Assembly: GCF_014635285.1 (NCBI RefSeq)
Contig: NZ_BMCR01000002.1
Coordinates: forward strand, 62,001-126,000
DNA length: 64,000 nucleotides
Source: Stappia taiwanensis
GTDB taxonomy: Bacteria > Pseudomonadota > Alphaproteobacteria > Rhizobiales > Stappiaceae
Direction: 5' to 3'
The first letter of the stretch is position 1, and each line of letters starts with the position of its first letter. Both the position numbers and the translations under genes were made by a program. Below, piece by piece: positions 42,593-50,779 of the stretch. The notes beneath the pieces were generated by a model. The model was not told the DNA's origin, did no database searches, and saw only the letters and a program-made list of their open reading frames with translations.

Positions 42593-43603
42593 TCAATCCT
42601 CCGGATCGTTGGTCTCGGGGTCATACTGGGCGGCATCGAATCCGAGCAGGTTCCAGGTCTGCTGCATATGCGCCGGCAACGGCGCCGACACATCCAGCGA
42701 GCCCCGACCCGACGGATGCGGGATGACGATGCGGCGGGCATGCAGGTGCAGCTTGTTCTGCACCCCGCCCGGCGCTTCCCAGTTCTCGATGTTGAAATAT
42801 CTCGGGTCGCCCAGGATCGGGTGACCGATATGGGCCATATGGGCGCGCAGCTGATGGGTCCGCCCGGTGATTGGCCGAAGCGACACCCAGGAGACCTTCG
42901 ACCCGGCGTTTTCCACCACCGAGTAAAGCGAGACCGAATGCTGCGCATCCTCCTCGCCATGACGGGCCACGCGCATCCGCTCGTTGGCCTCGTCCCGGGC
43001 CAGATAGGTGGAGATCCGCCCCTGGCGCGGCTTCGGCACGCCGGCGACCATCGCCCAGTAGATCTTGCGGGTCTGCCGCGCGCGAAACGACTTGGTCAGG
43101 CTCTGGGCCGCCTTGCGCGTCTTGGCCAGCAGCAGGATGCCGGAGGTCTCCCGGTCGAGCCGGTGCACCAGCCGGGGCTTTTCGCCCTTGGCATCGCGAA
43201 ACGCCTCCAGCATCCCGTCGAGATGGCGCGTGAGGCCCGAGCCCCCTTGCACGGCAAGCCCCGCCGGCTTGTTGAGCACCATCACCTCGCGGTCCTCGTA
43301 CAGCACCATCGCCTCGACCGCCTGCCGGTCGCTGTCGTTCAGCTTGCGCGGGCGCGGCCGGGCATTCGCCTTGTCGGTGGCGGAAACCCGGGCGTCGGTC
43401 TGCATCGGCGGGATTCGCACCACCTGGCCGGTGGCGATACGCGTTGCCGCGTCCACCCGCTTGCCGTCGACCCGCACCTGGCCGGTGCGCAAGAGCTTTT
43501 GCAGGTGGCCGAAGCCGAGCCCCGGGAAGTGGGACTTGAACCACCGGTCAAGGCGCATCCCCGCCTCGTCGGCGGTCACCGTTATCTGTTCTATTCCGGA
43601 CAT
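42593..43603 (-). CDS. RluA family pseudouridine synthase (RluC-like)
   Basis: A 336-residue rRNA pseudouridine synthase. An S4 RNA-binding domain (MRLDRWFKSHFPGLGFGHLQKLL to VRVDGKRV, excerpted) precedes the catalytic domain, which carries the Asp motif HRLDRETSGILLLAKT and SLRPITGRTHQLRAHMAHIGHPILGD. It would modify 23S rRNA at RluC-type sites (955, 2504 and 2580 in E. coli numbering). It is the first gene of a three-gene set with the HAD phosphatase and ATP12. I chose the MSGIEQITV start; the frame upstream is low-complexity Ala/Arg. Confidence 0.92.
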   Translation of the reverse strand: MSGIEQITVTADEAGMRLDRWFKSHFPGLGFGHLQKLLRTGQVRVDGKRVDAATRIATGQVVRIPPMQTDARVSATDKANARPRPRKLNDSDRQAVEAMVLYEDREVMVLNKPAGLAVQGGSGLTRHLDGMLEAFRDAKGEKPRLVHRLDRETSGILLLAKTRKAAQSLTKSFRARQTRKIYWAMVAGVPKPRQGRISTYLARDEANERMRVARHGEEDAQHSVSLYSVVENAGSKVSWVSLRPITGRTHQLRAHMAHIGHPILGDPRYFNIENWEAPGGVQNKLHLHARRIVIPHPSGRGSLDVSAPLPAHMQQTWNLLGFDAAQYDPETNDPED

Positions 43604-43698
43604 TCGCTTTCCCAGTGAGTGGAGGCGCCGCGCGCGCTGACTACCTAGTCCCGCTTGGCCGCAAGAGCAAGCGCGCCAGGATGCGTTCAGGCATGCAA

Positions 43699-44079
43699 TC
43701 AGGCGAAGGCGCTGCGCGTCAGCCACAGACCGGCGACCAGTGCCAGCACCGAGGCCAGCACGGACACCAGCACATAAAGCAGTGCATGCAGCGCCTGCCC
43801 CCGTTCCCACATCAGAACCACCTCCAGCGAGAAGGCGGAAAAGGTGGTGAAGCCGCCGAGAAACCCGGTCGCCAGCAACAGCCGCAACTCCGACCCGCCA
43901 CTGATTCTCGCGGCCAGCCAGCCGATCAGTGCGCCCATCAGGAAGGAGCCGAGAATATTGACCGTCAGCGTGCCCGCCGGCACCCCGGGGCCGATCCAGC
44001 GCAGCGAGGCGAGATTGACAAGGTGACGAAGGGCAGCGCCTGCCCCGCCGCCAAGGGCGACAATCAGAAGATGGCTCAT
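43699..44079 (-). CDS. crcB: Fluoride exporter CrcB/Fluc
   Basis: A 126-residue four-helix membrane protein. Family motifs are ALGGGAGAALRHLVN (GGxxGAxxR), GTLTVNILGSFLMG (N and GSF) and LATGFLGGFTTFSAFSLE (GFxGxxTTFS). Fluc channels are dual-topology dimers that export fluoride. I looked for a fluoride riboswitch in the 50 bp upstream and did not see one. It lies 52 bp after the VOC gene on the same strand. Confidence 0.94.
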   Translation of the reverse strand: MSHLLIVALGGGAGAALRHLVNLASLRWIGPGVPAGTLTVNILGSFLMGALIGWLAARISGGSELRLLLATGFLGGFTTFSAFSLEVVLMWERGQALHALLYVLVSVLASVLALVAGLWLTRSAFA

Positions 44080-44130
44080 GCCTCCTTCATAAAGAGCACT
44101 GCCCTGTCCCGCAATTCGGTCCGATGCGGT

Positions 44131-44556
44131 TCAGGTGAAATTCGGCCAGAGCCCGGGGCAGGCCAACTCCAGCACATTGCCATCCGGATCGCGGAAATAA
44201 AGACTGGTGCCGCCCGCCGGCCATCGCACCTCGCTGATGATCGCCACCTCTTTGGCGCGCAAGTAAGCCCGCCAGCGCGCCACGTCGGCGGCTGCGATCT
44301 TGAAGGCGAAGTGACTTGGTCCGGCGCTGTGATGCCCCGGCACCATCCCGCCCGGCGTCGCCACATCCTCCGCCGTCGCTCCGCGCAGGAACACCAGCAA
44401 GGTCTCCGCCGGCGCCGCCCGATAGGCGTAAAGCCGCTCGCCCGCGACCATCCGTTCCAGCCCCAGGGTGCCGGCGTAGAACGCATGGGCGCGCTCGAGA
44501 TCGTCCACATAGACAGCGGTTTCCAGAATGCCGCCAATGGGGGGCGCTGATGTCAT
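44131..44556 (-). CDS. VOC family protein (glyoxalase/bleomycin-resistance fold)
   Basis: A 141-residue vicinal-oxygen-chelate domain protein: ETAVYVDDLERAHAFYAGTLGLERM, PGHHSAGPSHFAFKIAAADV (excerpts) and YFRDPDGNVLELACPG, with metal-binding His/Glu candidates in SHFAF and VLELA. It is a single-domain member of the fosfomycin/glyoxalase-like group, with an unknown substrate. The start MTSAPPIGG, with GGAG 8 bp upstream, was chosen over the TTG five codons earlier. It lies between mgtE and crcB on the same strand. Confidence 0.86.
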   Translation of the reverse strand: MTSAPPIGGILETAVYVDDLERAHAFYAGTLGLERMVAGERLYAYRAAPAETLLVFLRGATAEDVATPGGMVPGHHSAGPSHFAFKIAAADVARWRAYLRAKEVAIISEVRWPAGGTSLYFRDPDGNVLELACPGLWPNFT

Positions 44557-44589
44557 GATCGTCTCCGCCAAGCCGGGTCAATGCCTGCC

Positions 44590-46005
44590 TTATAGTGGCA
44601 GATTGAACCACAGGGCGGCGATCCCCAGGAACGCGAAAAAGCCGATCACATCGGTGACCGTCGTCACGAAGACGCTGGAGGCAATCGCCGGATCAACCTT
44701 CACCTTCTCCAGCACCACGGGAATCATCAGGCCGGACAGGCCGGCGAAAATCATGTTGATGACGATGGCCACGCCAATCACCGCGCCAAGCGCCGTGTTC
44801 GAGAACCACATCGCCGAGGCGACGCCGATCAGCACCGCCAGACCGAAGCCGTTGAGCAGCGAGACCAGCACCTCACGGCGCAGCACCCGCCACAGATTGC
44901 GCGCATCCAGCTCCTGGGTCGCCAGCGCCCGCACGGCCACCGTCATGGTCTGGGTGCCGGCATTGCCGCCCATCGAGGCGACGATCGGCATCAGCACCGC
45001 AAGCGCCACCATCGCCTCGATGGTGCCCTCGAACAGGGAAATCACCAGCGAGGCGAGAATGGCGGTGCCCAGATTGACCACCAGCCAGGTAAACCGGGAC
45101 CGGGCGGTCACGATGAAATCGTCGGAGATTTCTTCATCGCCCAGACCGGCGAGCGCGCGCAGGTCTTCCTCCGCTTCCTCCTGGATGACGTCGACGATGT
45201 CGTCGACCATCAGCATGCCCACGAGCCGCCCGGCATCATCGACCACGGCGGCGGACACCATGTTGTAGCGTTCGAAACTGCGGGCGACCTCCTCCCGGTC
45301 TTCCGTCGCCTCGAACGGCTGCGCGTCCTCGTTCATGATCTCGGCGATCTTGGTCGCCCGCTTCGTGCGCAGAATCTTGTCGAGCGGCACCGAGCCCAGC
45401 AAACGGAACCCCGGATCCACGACGAAGATCTCGTGGAAGGTGTCGGGCAGTTCCTCCGCCTCGCGCATATAGTCGATGGTCTGGCCGACGCTCCAGAACG
45501 GGGGCACCGCAATGAAGTCGGTCTGCATCAACCGGCCGGCGGATTCCTCCGGATAGTCGAGCGAGCGCTGCAGCTGAACCCGGTCGGAATACGGGAGCTG
45601 GTCGAGAATCGCCGCCTGATTCTCCGCGTCCAGATCCTCAAGGATGTAGACCGCGTCATCGGATTCCAACTCGCCGATACCCTCGGCAAGCGCTTCGGCG
45701 GGAAGTTCCTCAAGGAGCTTCAGGCGAACCGATTCGTCCAGCTCGGTCAGGGCGGCGAAATCGAAGTCCTCGCCGAGCAACTGGACGAAGGGTCCGCGCT
45801 CATCCGCATCGAGCGTCTCGATCAGGTCGCCGACATCCGCCTCATGCAGATCGCCGACCAGCTCTTTCAGCTGCGCCGCGTCGCCATCGGCAATCGCCGT
45901 TTCGACCAGAGTGAGGAATTCGCCGGAAAGCCGGCCTTCCTCGTCGCGAACGGTGGGCACCTGATCGTCGGTGTCGGGGCTGTCGATGCGTTCGGCTTCG
46001 GTCAC
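44590..46005 (-). CDS. mgtE: Magnesium transporter MgtE
   Basis: A 471-residue magnesium channel. Domain order: cytosolic N-domain (superhelical, about 40-160), two CBS domains (about 160-285, IAEIMNEDAQPFEATEDREEVAR and VDDIVDVIQEE), a connecting helix and five transmembrane helices near 310-470. The pore motif is VLMPIVASMGGNAGTQT, with VPLVLEKVKVDP-like loops. The CBS and N domains gate the pore in response to magnesium. GTG is the chosen start (VTEAERIDSPDT), after GGGAGGGG. Confidence 0.93.
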   Translation of the reverse strand: MTEAERIDSPDTDDQVPTVRDEEGRLSGEFLTLVETAIADGDAAQLKELVGDLHEADVGDLIETLDADERGPFVQLLGEDFDFAALTELDESVRLKLLEELPAEALAEGIGELESDDAVYILEDLDAENQAAILDQLPYSDRVQLQRSLDYPEESAGRLMQTDFIAVPPFWSVGQTIDYMREAEELPDTFHEIFVVDPGFRLLGSVPLDKILRTKRATKIAEIMNEDAQPFEATEDREEVARSFERYNMVSAAVVDDAGRLVGMLMVDDIVDVIQEEAEEDLRALAGLGDEEISDDFIVTARSRFTWLVVNLGTAILASLVISLFEGTIEAMVALAVLMPIVASMGGNAGTQTMTVAVRALATQELDARNLWRVLRREVLVSLLNGFGLAVLIGVASAMWFSNTALGAVIGVAIVINMIFAGLSGLMIPVVLEKVKVDPAIASSVFVTTVTDVIGFFAFLGIAALWFNLPL

Positions 46006-46263
46006 GATCCCCTCCCTGTTCGACAGTCGACACCGGTCCCGCGCGCCGTCGCCGCCTTCGCCCGCCGGGTCAGACCCCGGGGTGCGGCGAGAACCAATTC
46101 TGCGCAGAAAAGGCAACCGGCTTCAATTCGTTGGATGTTCTCGCGGCCCCTGGGCCGCAACGACGACACTGCATGAGATCTAGCGCCACGTCACCTTGCG
46201 GACAACGGAAATCTCATCTGCTTCGAAACGTCCTTGCAGTGGCGGATCACCGGACTGCAGGCA

Positions 46264-46294
46264 ACAAAAAAGCCCGGCAGAGCCAGGCTTCTTG
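46264..46294 (-). terminator. Terminator of tRNA-Leu
   Basis: On the minus strand AAGCCTGGC and GCCGGGCTT form a 9-bp stem (one G-T pair) with a 3-base loop and a T run. It lies just beyond the 3' end of the tRNA. Confidence 0.8.
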
Positions 46295-46301
46295 TTCGAT
46301 A

Positions 46302-46388
46302 TGGTGCGGTCGAGAAGACTCGAACTTCCACGGGTTTTACCCCACAGCGACCTCAACGCTGCGCGTCTACCAATTCCGCCACGACCGC
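46302..46388 (-). tRNA. tRNA-Leu (anticodon GAG)
   Basis: The minus-strand sequence folds as a class II tRNA of 87 bases including the encoded CCA. The acceptor stem is GCGGTCG/CGACCGC, the D-arm includes TGGCGGAATTGGTAGACGC, the anticodon stem-loop is CAGCG-TTGAGGT-CGCTG with anticodon GAG (reads CTC and CTT), a long variable arm is present, and the T-arm contains GTTCGAGTC. It is a single gene, between mgtE and the fliN-like gene. Confidence 0.95.
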
Positions 46389-46521
46389 ATATCGTGTCTC
46401 CGCGCCCTTCAGCGCGGCGGTGCCATCGTCTAACAAATCGGTTTTTGCGGCGCAAGCGATTTGCATCAGGATATTCACAGGCAACGGAGAATTTTGTTCA
46501 TCGAGGAGAATTTCTGACGGA

Positions 46522-46788
46522 TCACACCGGTCCGTCGTGCCGCACCGGCCGGGCTTCGGGCGCACGGATCAGGATTTCCGTCACCGACACACCGACCCGC
46601 TCGCCCTGCAACACCACCTGCCCCCGGGCAATCGGAATGTTGTTGGCCAGGATCTTGACGTCATCGTCCTCGCGAGAGGTCAGTTCGATGACCGCGCCGC
46701 GCCCCATGCGCAAAAGCTGATGAATCGGCATTTCGGCCGTGCCGAGAACCACCGAGATATCGACGGCGATATTGTCGAAAACACCCAT
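46522..46788 (-). CDS. fliN: FliN/SpoA-domain flagellar motor switch protein
   Basis: An 88-residue protein made of a single SpoA (surface presentation of antigens) domain: VDISVVLGTAEMPIHQLLRMGRGAVIEL, IANNIPIARGQVVL and GVSVTEIL (excerpts). It corresponds to the C-terminal part of FliN, the C-ring protein of the flagellar switch. There is no N-terminal arm, and no flagellar genes lie next to it. The start MGVFDNIAV was chosen. A CtrA-like box lies 107 bp upstream. It may be a real FliN that has been separated from the flagellar cluster, or a second SpoA-domain protein. Confidence 0.83.
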   Translation of the reverse strand: MGVFDNIAVDISVVLGTAEMPIHQLLRMGRGAVIELTSREDDDVKILANNIPIARGQVVLQGERVGVSVTEILIRAPEARPVRHDGPV

Positions 46789-46894
46789 GCATCCATCCAA
46801 GGTCGGCGTTAAGAAGATGGCAAGCCGCCACGTTCCGGTCTATACGGGCGCCAAGGCACACCGTGCCGGATCCTGTGAAAAGGATCGCGGGCGC

Positions 46895-46913
46895 ATGGTT
46901 AACAAACCGCTAA
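46895..46913 (-). promoter_or_regulatory. CtrA-like box between fliN and lipB
   Basis: On the minus strand the sequence contains TTAACCAT (46895-46902), the CtrA half-site used in Rhizobiales. Read from the other strand it is TTAA-N7-CTAA (46899-46913), one mismatch from the CtrA consensus TTAA-N7-TTAA. Position and orientation fit control of fliN, since CtrA regulates flagellar genes in Alphaproteobacteria. It also lies close to the lipB start. Confidence 0.45.
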
Positions 46914-46925
46914 CGGATTTGCAAA

Positions 46926-47639
46926 ATGACAGACCGCGCGGACCTTCCCCTCGCGTTTCATGCCGATGCCGGCGCTCCGCCCGTGGAATGGACGGTCAGC
47001 GACCAGCCCGTCGCCTATGACGTGGCGCTGCAAAGGATGGAAGAGCGCGTCGCGGCGATCTCGGAGGGCCGGGCCGCCGAGCTGGTCTGGCTGCTGGAGC
47101 ATCCCCCGCTTTACACCGCCGGCACCAGCGCCCGGATCGAAGACCTTCTCACCCCCGACCGGTTCCCCGTGTTCAAGGCCGGGCGCGGCGGCCAGTACAC
47201 CTATCATGGCCCCGGACAGCGGGTCGTCTATGTCATGCTCGATCTGAAGCGGCGCCGGCCGGACGTGCGCGCCTTCGTCGCCAGTCTCGAAGACTGGCTG
47301 ATCGGCGCCCTGTGGGAGCATCATGTGCGCGGCGAGCGGCGCGAGGACCGGGTCGGCGTCTGGGTGCGCCGTCCCGACAAGGGGATCGACCGGGAAGACA
47401 AGATCGCCGCCATCGGCATTCGCATGCGCAAATGGGTGAGTTTTCACGGCATGTCGCTCAACGTCGAGCCGGACCTTGAGCATTTTTCCGGGATCGTGCC
47501 CTGCGGCGTGACCCAGCATGGGGTGACCAGCCTGGTCGATCTCGGCCTGCCGGTGACCCTTGCCGATGTCGATCTGGTGCTGAAGCGCACCTTCGAGGAG
47601 CGGTTCGGCCCGACCGTTCAGGTCGCGCCGCCCGATTGA
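46926..47639 (+). CDS. lipB: Octanoyltransferase LipB
   Basis: A 237-residue enzyme that transfers octanoyl from acyl carrier protein to lipoyl domains, in lipoate synthesis. Conserved features are [31 protein letters not shown], the Lys in [11 protein letters not shown] (Lys159), [10 protein letters not shown] and the catalytic Cys193 in [15 protein letters not shown]. Length matches the family. lipA is not adjacent. The gene is divergent from fliN and followed by a terminator. Confidence 0.96.
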   Translation: MTDRADLPLAFHADAGAPPVEWTVSDQPVAYDVALQRMEERVAAISEGRAAELVWLLEHPPLYTAGTSARIEDLLTPDRFPVFKAGRGGQYTYHGPGQRVVYVMLDLKRRRPDVRAFVASLEDWLIGALWEHHVRGERREDRVGVWVRRPDKGIDREDKIAAIGIRMRKWVSFHGMSLNVEPDLEHFSGIVPCGVTQHGVTSLVDLGLPVTLADVDLVLKRTFEERFGPTVQVAPPD

Positions 47640-47731
47640 GGAAGCGAAAACGGACTTCGACGCGCCGGCGGCCAGCCTTTGCACAACCCTTCCGGGTTTC
47701 GTCCCGCGCCCTACCCGCGCGCAGCGCGGAT

Positions 47732-47754
47732 AGCGGCCATTCGGCCCGCTTTTT
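47732..47754 (+). terminator. Likely terminator of lipB
   Basis: AGCGGCC and GGCCCGCT form a stem with one bulge and an ATTC loop, followed by TTTTT. It lies 92 bp after the lipB stop and before folB. Confidence 0.6.
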
Positions 47755-47865
47755 CCGGTTTCAACGCCTGCACCGATCTGCTTTATGAGCCAGAATACCG
47801 CTGGAGCTTTGCCCGCTGGGCAGACCGGCGGCCCCTTCCTGTCGCAGAAGAAACGGAACGCCGCG

Positions 47866-48228
47866 ATGGACGCCATCCACCTTGAAGACCTCGCCTTTTA
47901 TGCGTTTCACGGGCTGCACGAGGAAGAAGCGCGCCTCGGCCAGCGTTTTCACATCGACCTGAGCTGCTGGCTCGACCTCTCGGCCGCCGCCAGCTCCGAC
48001 GATTATGCCGAGACGGTCTGCTACGCCAGCCTGGTGCGCGCGGTGGAGGAAGTCGTCACCACATCCCGCTTCAAGCTGATCGAACGGCTCGCCGGTGCGG
48101 TTTGCGAAGCCGTGTTCGCTGCCGCGCCCAAGGTGCAGCGGGTTCGGGTGCGGGTGTACAAGCCGGGCGCGCCGCTGCCGATCGCCGCCGGCAAGGTCAG
48201 CGTCGAGTTGACGCGCGACCGCCCCTGA
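47866..48228 (+). CDS. folB: Dihydroneopterin aldolase
   Basis: A 120-residue FolB, which cleaves 7,8-dihydroneopterin to 6-hydroxymethyl-dihydropterin in folate synthesis. Motifs are LEDLAFYAFHGLHEEEARLGQRF (Glu22-like and Tyr), TVCYASLVRAVEEVV, LIERLAGAVCEAVF and RVRVYKPGAPLP with the Lys that acts as catalytic base in the family. The start MDAIHLEDLAFYAFHG fits the family; a longer frame from 47785 was rejected. folP and folK are not adjacent. It is convergent with the patatin gene. Confidence 0.93.
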   Translation: MDAIHLEDLAFYAFHGLHEEEARLGQRFHIDLSCWLDLSAAASSDDYAETVCYASLVRAVEEVVTTSRFKLIERLAGAVCEAVFAAAPKVQRVRVRVYKPGAPLPIAAGKVSVELTRDRP

Positions 48229-48257
48229 GGGTGCCGCTGCCAGCGGGGCGCCGGGTG

Positions 48258-50723
48258 CTACTCCGGCTCCACCGTGTCGAGCGCGGCTTCCACCTCCTGG
48301 ATCAGGTCCGGCACCAGCTCCGGATCGGCGAGGAGATGAGGCTCCTCCTCCCGCAGGATCGCCAGAAGCAGCTTGCGCCGGGCGGCGCGCACCGCCTCCG
48401 GATCGGGGGCCGACATGCCCCGCGCCGCCCGCAGGGTCATGGTGATCAGACGGTCGGCCGCGCCAAGCCGCCCCCACAGATAGTCATGCTCGCGCCAGCG
48501 GCGGTTGAAGAACGCGCCAAAGGCGTTGAGATTGCGGCCCTTCAGCCGCACCCCGTGCGGACGCAGGATATGGGTATCGTTCGGGCTGATCCGGTCAACG
48601 CGGATTTCGTTGATTTCGGTCACATCCTGGCGCTGCGATACCGGCAGGGTCACCAGGTCGTAATAGGCAAAGCCGATATAGGCGCTGACCAGCGACATGC
48701 GCAGGCGCGGTGGCAGGTAATTATAGGCCATCACCGAAAAGGCATCGTCCGCCAGCCGGTCGAGATCGCCCAGCCCCATGCGCGTGGCAAGGCCGGAGAG
48801 CAGCGCCTCCAGCTCCGGATCGTCGGCCGCCGGATCGGCCGGCTCGCTCGCCAGCACCCGCTCCAGAGCCGCCACCGTTTCGTCCCCGTAAAATGACGGC
48901 GACCAGCGCATCAGCAGATGGTCGATCTGCTCATAGAGCGTGCTTTTCAGCTCATCCATTTCCTTCGGCTCGGTATCCGCCTCCGGCGCGGCGCTGCGAT
49001 AGAGCCGATTGAGCCGGCTGATAACGAAGCGAAGCCGGCGAATCCGGTAGTCCACATCGAGCCCGCGCAGGAACGAGATCACCGGCTCGCTCGACACCTC
49101 CGGATAATACCCTTGCGCGCCATTCGCCCGCGCGCCCGCGAGCAGCCTGTTGTGCAGGGCATTGATCCGCCGCGTCAGGGCAAGCGTCGCCAGGCGCGAC
49201 TGCCGCTCCGGCCCGCGCAGACGTCCCAGCAGCCCGCCAAGGCTCTCCGCGATGCTCGCCAGCTTCAGCCGTTGGTAGCCAAGATAGGCGTAGCCGGCCG
49301 CCGAATGCGCCCGCTCATTGGCCATCACCCGGCATCGGCTGAGTTCACGAAGGGTCATCGGCTGGTCGATCACGGGACGCAGGATCGCCCCCACCTCTCG
49401 CTCCACCACCGGCTCCGCCGCGGCGATGACGTCGGACAATTGCCGGATTTCGCGATTGTAGTCCTGCACCTGGTCGAGCGCGTCGCCAATCGGCTCATTG
49501 CGCGGAATATGCGCCAGCGAGGCGAGGATCACCCGGAAGAACCCCGGTTCCCCATTGGTAACCTGCGTCAGCGTCTCCGCCTCTTCCGCTTCTATCGCCG
49601 CTTCGTCCTCTTCCGGCTCGGGGATCAGCGGATCCACATAGATCACCTTGCGCACCACCTCCCGCGCCGCTGGCCGGCCATTGATCGCGTCCAGCACCGG
49701 CTGGAACGGCTTGTTCATGACAACGCTGCCATCGACGAAGACGCGGTTTTCCGGCTTATGCCCCGGCACCGACAGGGCGCGCGCGACAAACGCGCCGCGG
49801 CCCGCCCAGGGCGCCCCCCGCAAACCCATCACCCGATCCATCTCGCCGAGGGTCATCGGCGGGAAGGCCCCGGGAAAGGCCGAGGTGGCGCGCGCGGCGA
49901 ACACGAGATCGGGAATTTCCCGGTCGGTGAACTGCGACTGCAACTCGCCTCCGCCCCGGCAGGTGGCCGCGAAATGCAGGATCAGCCGATGCTCGGTCTC
50001 CTCCACCTCGGGCGGGTCGTCGATCTCGAAGCGGCGGCGGGCACCGTGAAAATCAGTGAGCGTGACGAACAGGTCGAGCGACTGGCCTTGCGGGATAAGG
50101 GTTGGCGGACAGTCGCGTCCCTCAACGTCCTCCTTTTCCTCCGGCTCCATCTGGCGGGCAGCATCGAGCATCCAGCCCACATAGCGTTCACCGGAAAAGG
50201 GCGGGGTGAACCAACGCGCCTGCATGAACTGACGCAGCTTGGTGCGGGTTTCCGGATCGGTCAGTTCCGATTTCAGGCCCATCGACACCAACCGGTCAAG
50301 CACCGGCGCGATCGAGCTTTTCAGATAGCGCGTCAGACCGACCGGCTCGTTGGCCAGCCGGGTCACATCCGCATTGTCGAGCCACAACTCGCGATGCCGG
50401 TCGATGGACAGGTCATGGGCAAGAGCGCGCGCCAGCATCACCCCGTTGACGCCACCGGCCGAGGCGCCGGAAATGACGTCGACCACCACGCGCAGATCGA
50501 GTTCGGGCCGGAACAGTTTCAAGACATGCGCATAGGCCTCGATGCAGCTGCCCGGCTCAAGATCGACGGATTGTTCGAGCCGCCGGGAGGCCCGCACGAT
50601 ATTCAGGAATTCCCGCGAAACACCATGCATGTAGACGGCGAGTGACACGCCGCCGTAGAGCACCAGCGCCAGCCGCACCTCCACCTGTTTCGTCCTTGTG
50701 GCTGACGATGCGGCTTGCAACAT
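48258..50723 (-). CDS. Patatin-like phospholipase with DUF3376 C-terminus
   Basis: An 821-residue protein. The N-terminal patatin domain (about 15-370) has VLYGGVSLAVYMHGVSREF, the nucleophile elbow GASAG with Ser88, and the Asp dyad member in VFVDGSVV. The remaining half (DUF3376) is helical, with no visible membrane segments. These proteins are predicted lipid acyl hydrolases; the substrate and role are unknown. It is the last gene of a minus-strand run degP-like, rarA, patatin, with 57 bp after rarA. The protein is large for bacterial patatins and has an acidic insertion (PEPEEDEAAIEAEEAE) about residue 368. Confidence 0.9.
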   Translation of the reverse strand: MLQAASSATRTKQVEVRLALVLYGGVSLAVYMHGVSREFLNIVRASRRLEQSVDLEPGSCIEAYAHVLKLFRPELDLRVVVDVISGASAGGVNGVMLARALAHDLSIDRHRELWLDNADVTRLANEPVGLTRYLKSSIAPVLDRLVSMGLKSELTDPETRTKLRQFMQARWFTPPFSGERYVGWMLDAARQMEPEEKEDVEGRDCPPTLIPQGQSLDLFVTLTDFHGARRRFEIDDPPEVEETEHRLILHFAATCRGGGELQSQFTDREIPDLVFAARATSAFPGAFPPMTLGEMDRVMGLRGAPWAGRGAFVARALSVPGHKPENRVFVDGSVVMNKPFQPVLDAINGRPAAREVVRKVIYVDPLIPEPEEDEAAIEAEEAETLTQVTNGEPGFFRVILASLAHIPRNEPIGDALDQVQDYNREIRQLSDVIAAAEPVVEREVGAILRPVIDQPMTLRELSRCRVMANERAHSAAGYAYLGYQRLKLASIAESLGGLLGRLRGPERQSRLATLALTRRINALHNRLLAGARANGAQGYYPEVSSEPVISFLRGLDVDYRIRRLRFVISRLNRLYRSAAPEADTEPKEMDELKSTLYEQIDHLLMRWSPSFYGDETVAALERVLASEPADPAADDPELEALLSGLATRMGLGDLDRLADDAFSVMAYNYLPPRLRMSLVSAYIGFAYYDLVTLPVSQRQDVTEINEIRVDRISPNDTHILRPHGVRLKGRNLNAFGAFFNRRWREHDYLWGRLGAADRLITMTLRAARGMSAPDPEAVRAARRKLLLAILREEEPHLLADPELVPDLIQEVEAALDTVEPE

Positions 50724-50779
50724 CCCTTCCCGTTCCGCGATTGCCGGGGCCGGCCGGAAACGCCGGTCCCTCGTTGACC

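Noticed and set aside
44080-44130. Fluoride riboswitch before crcB
   Set aside because: Only 50 bp separate the VOC gene and crcB, and I do not see the conserved pseudoknot core (GGNGAUGG...).
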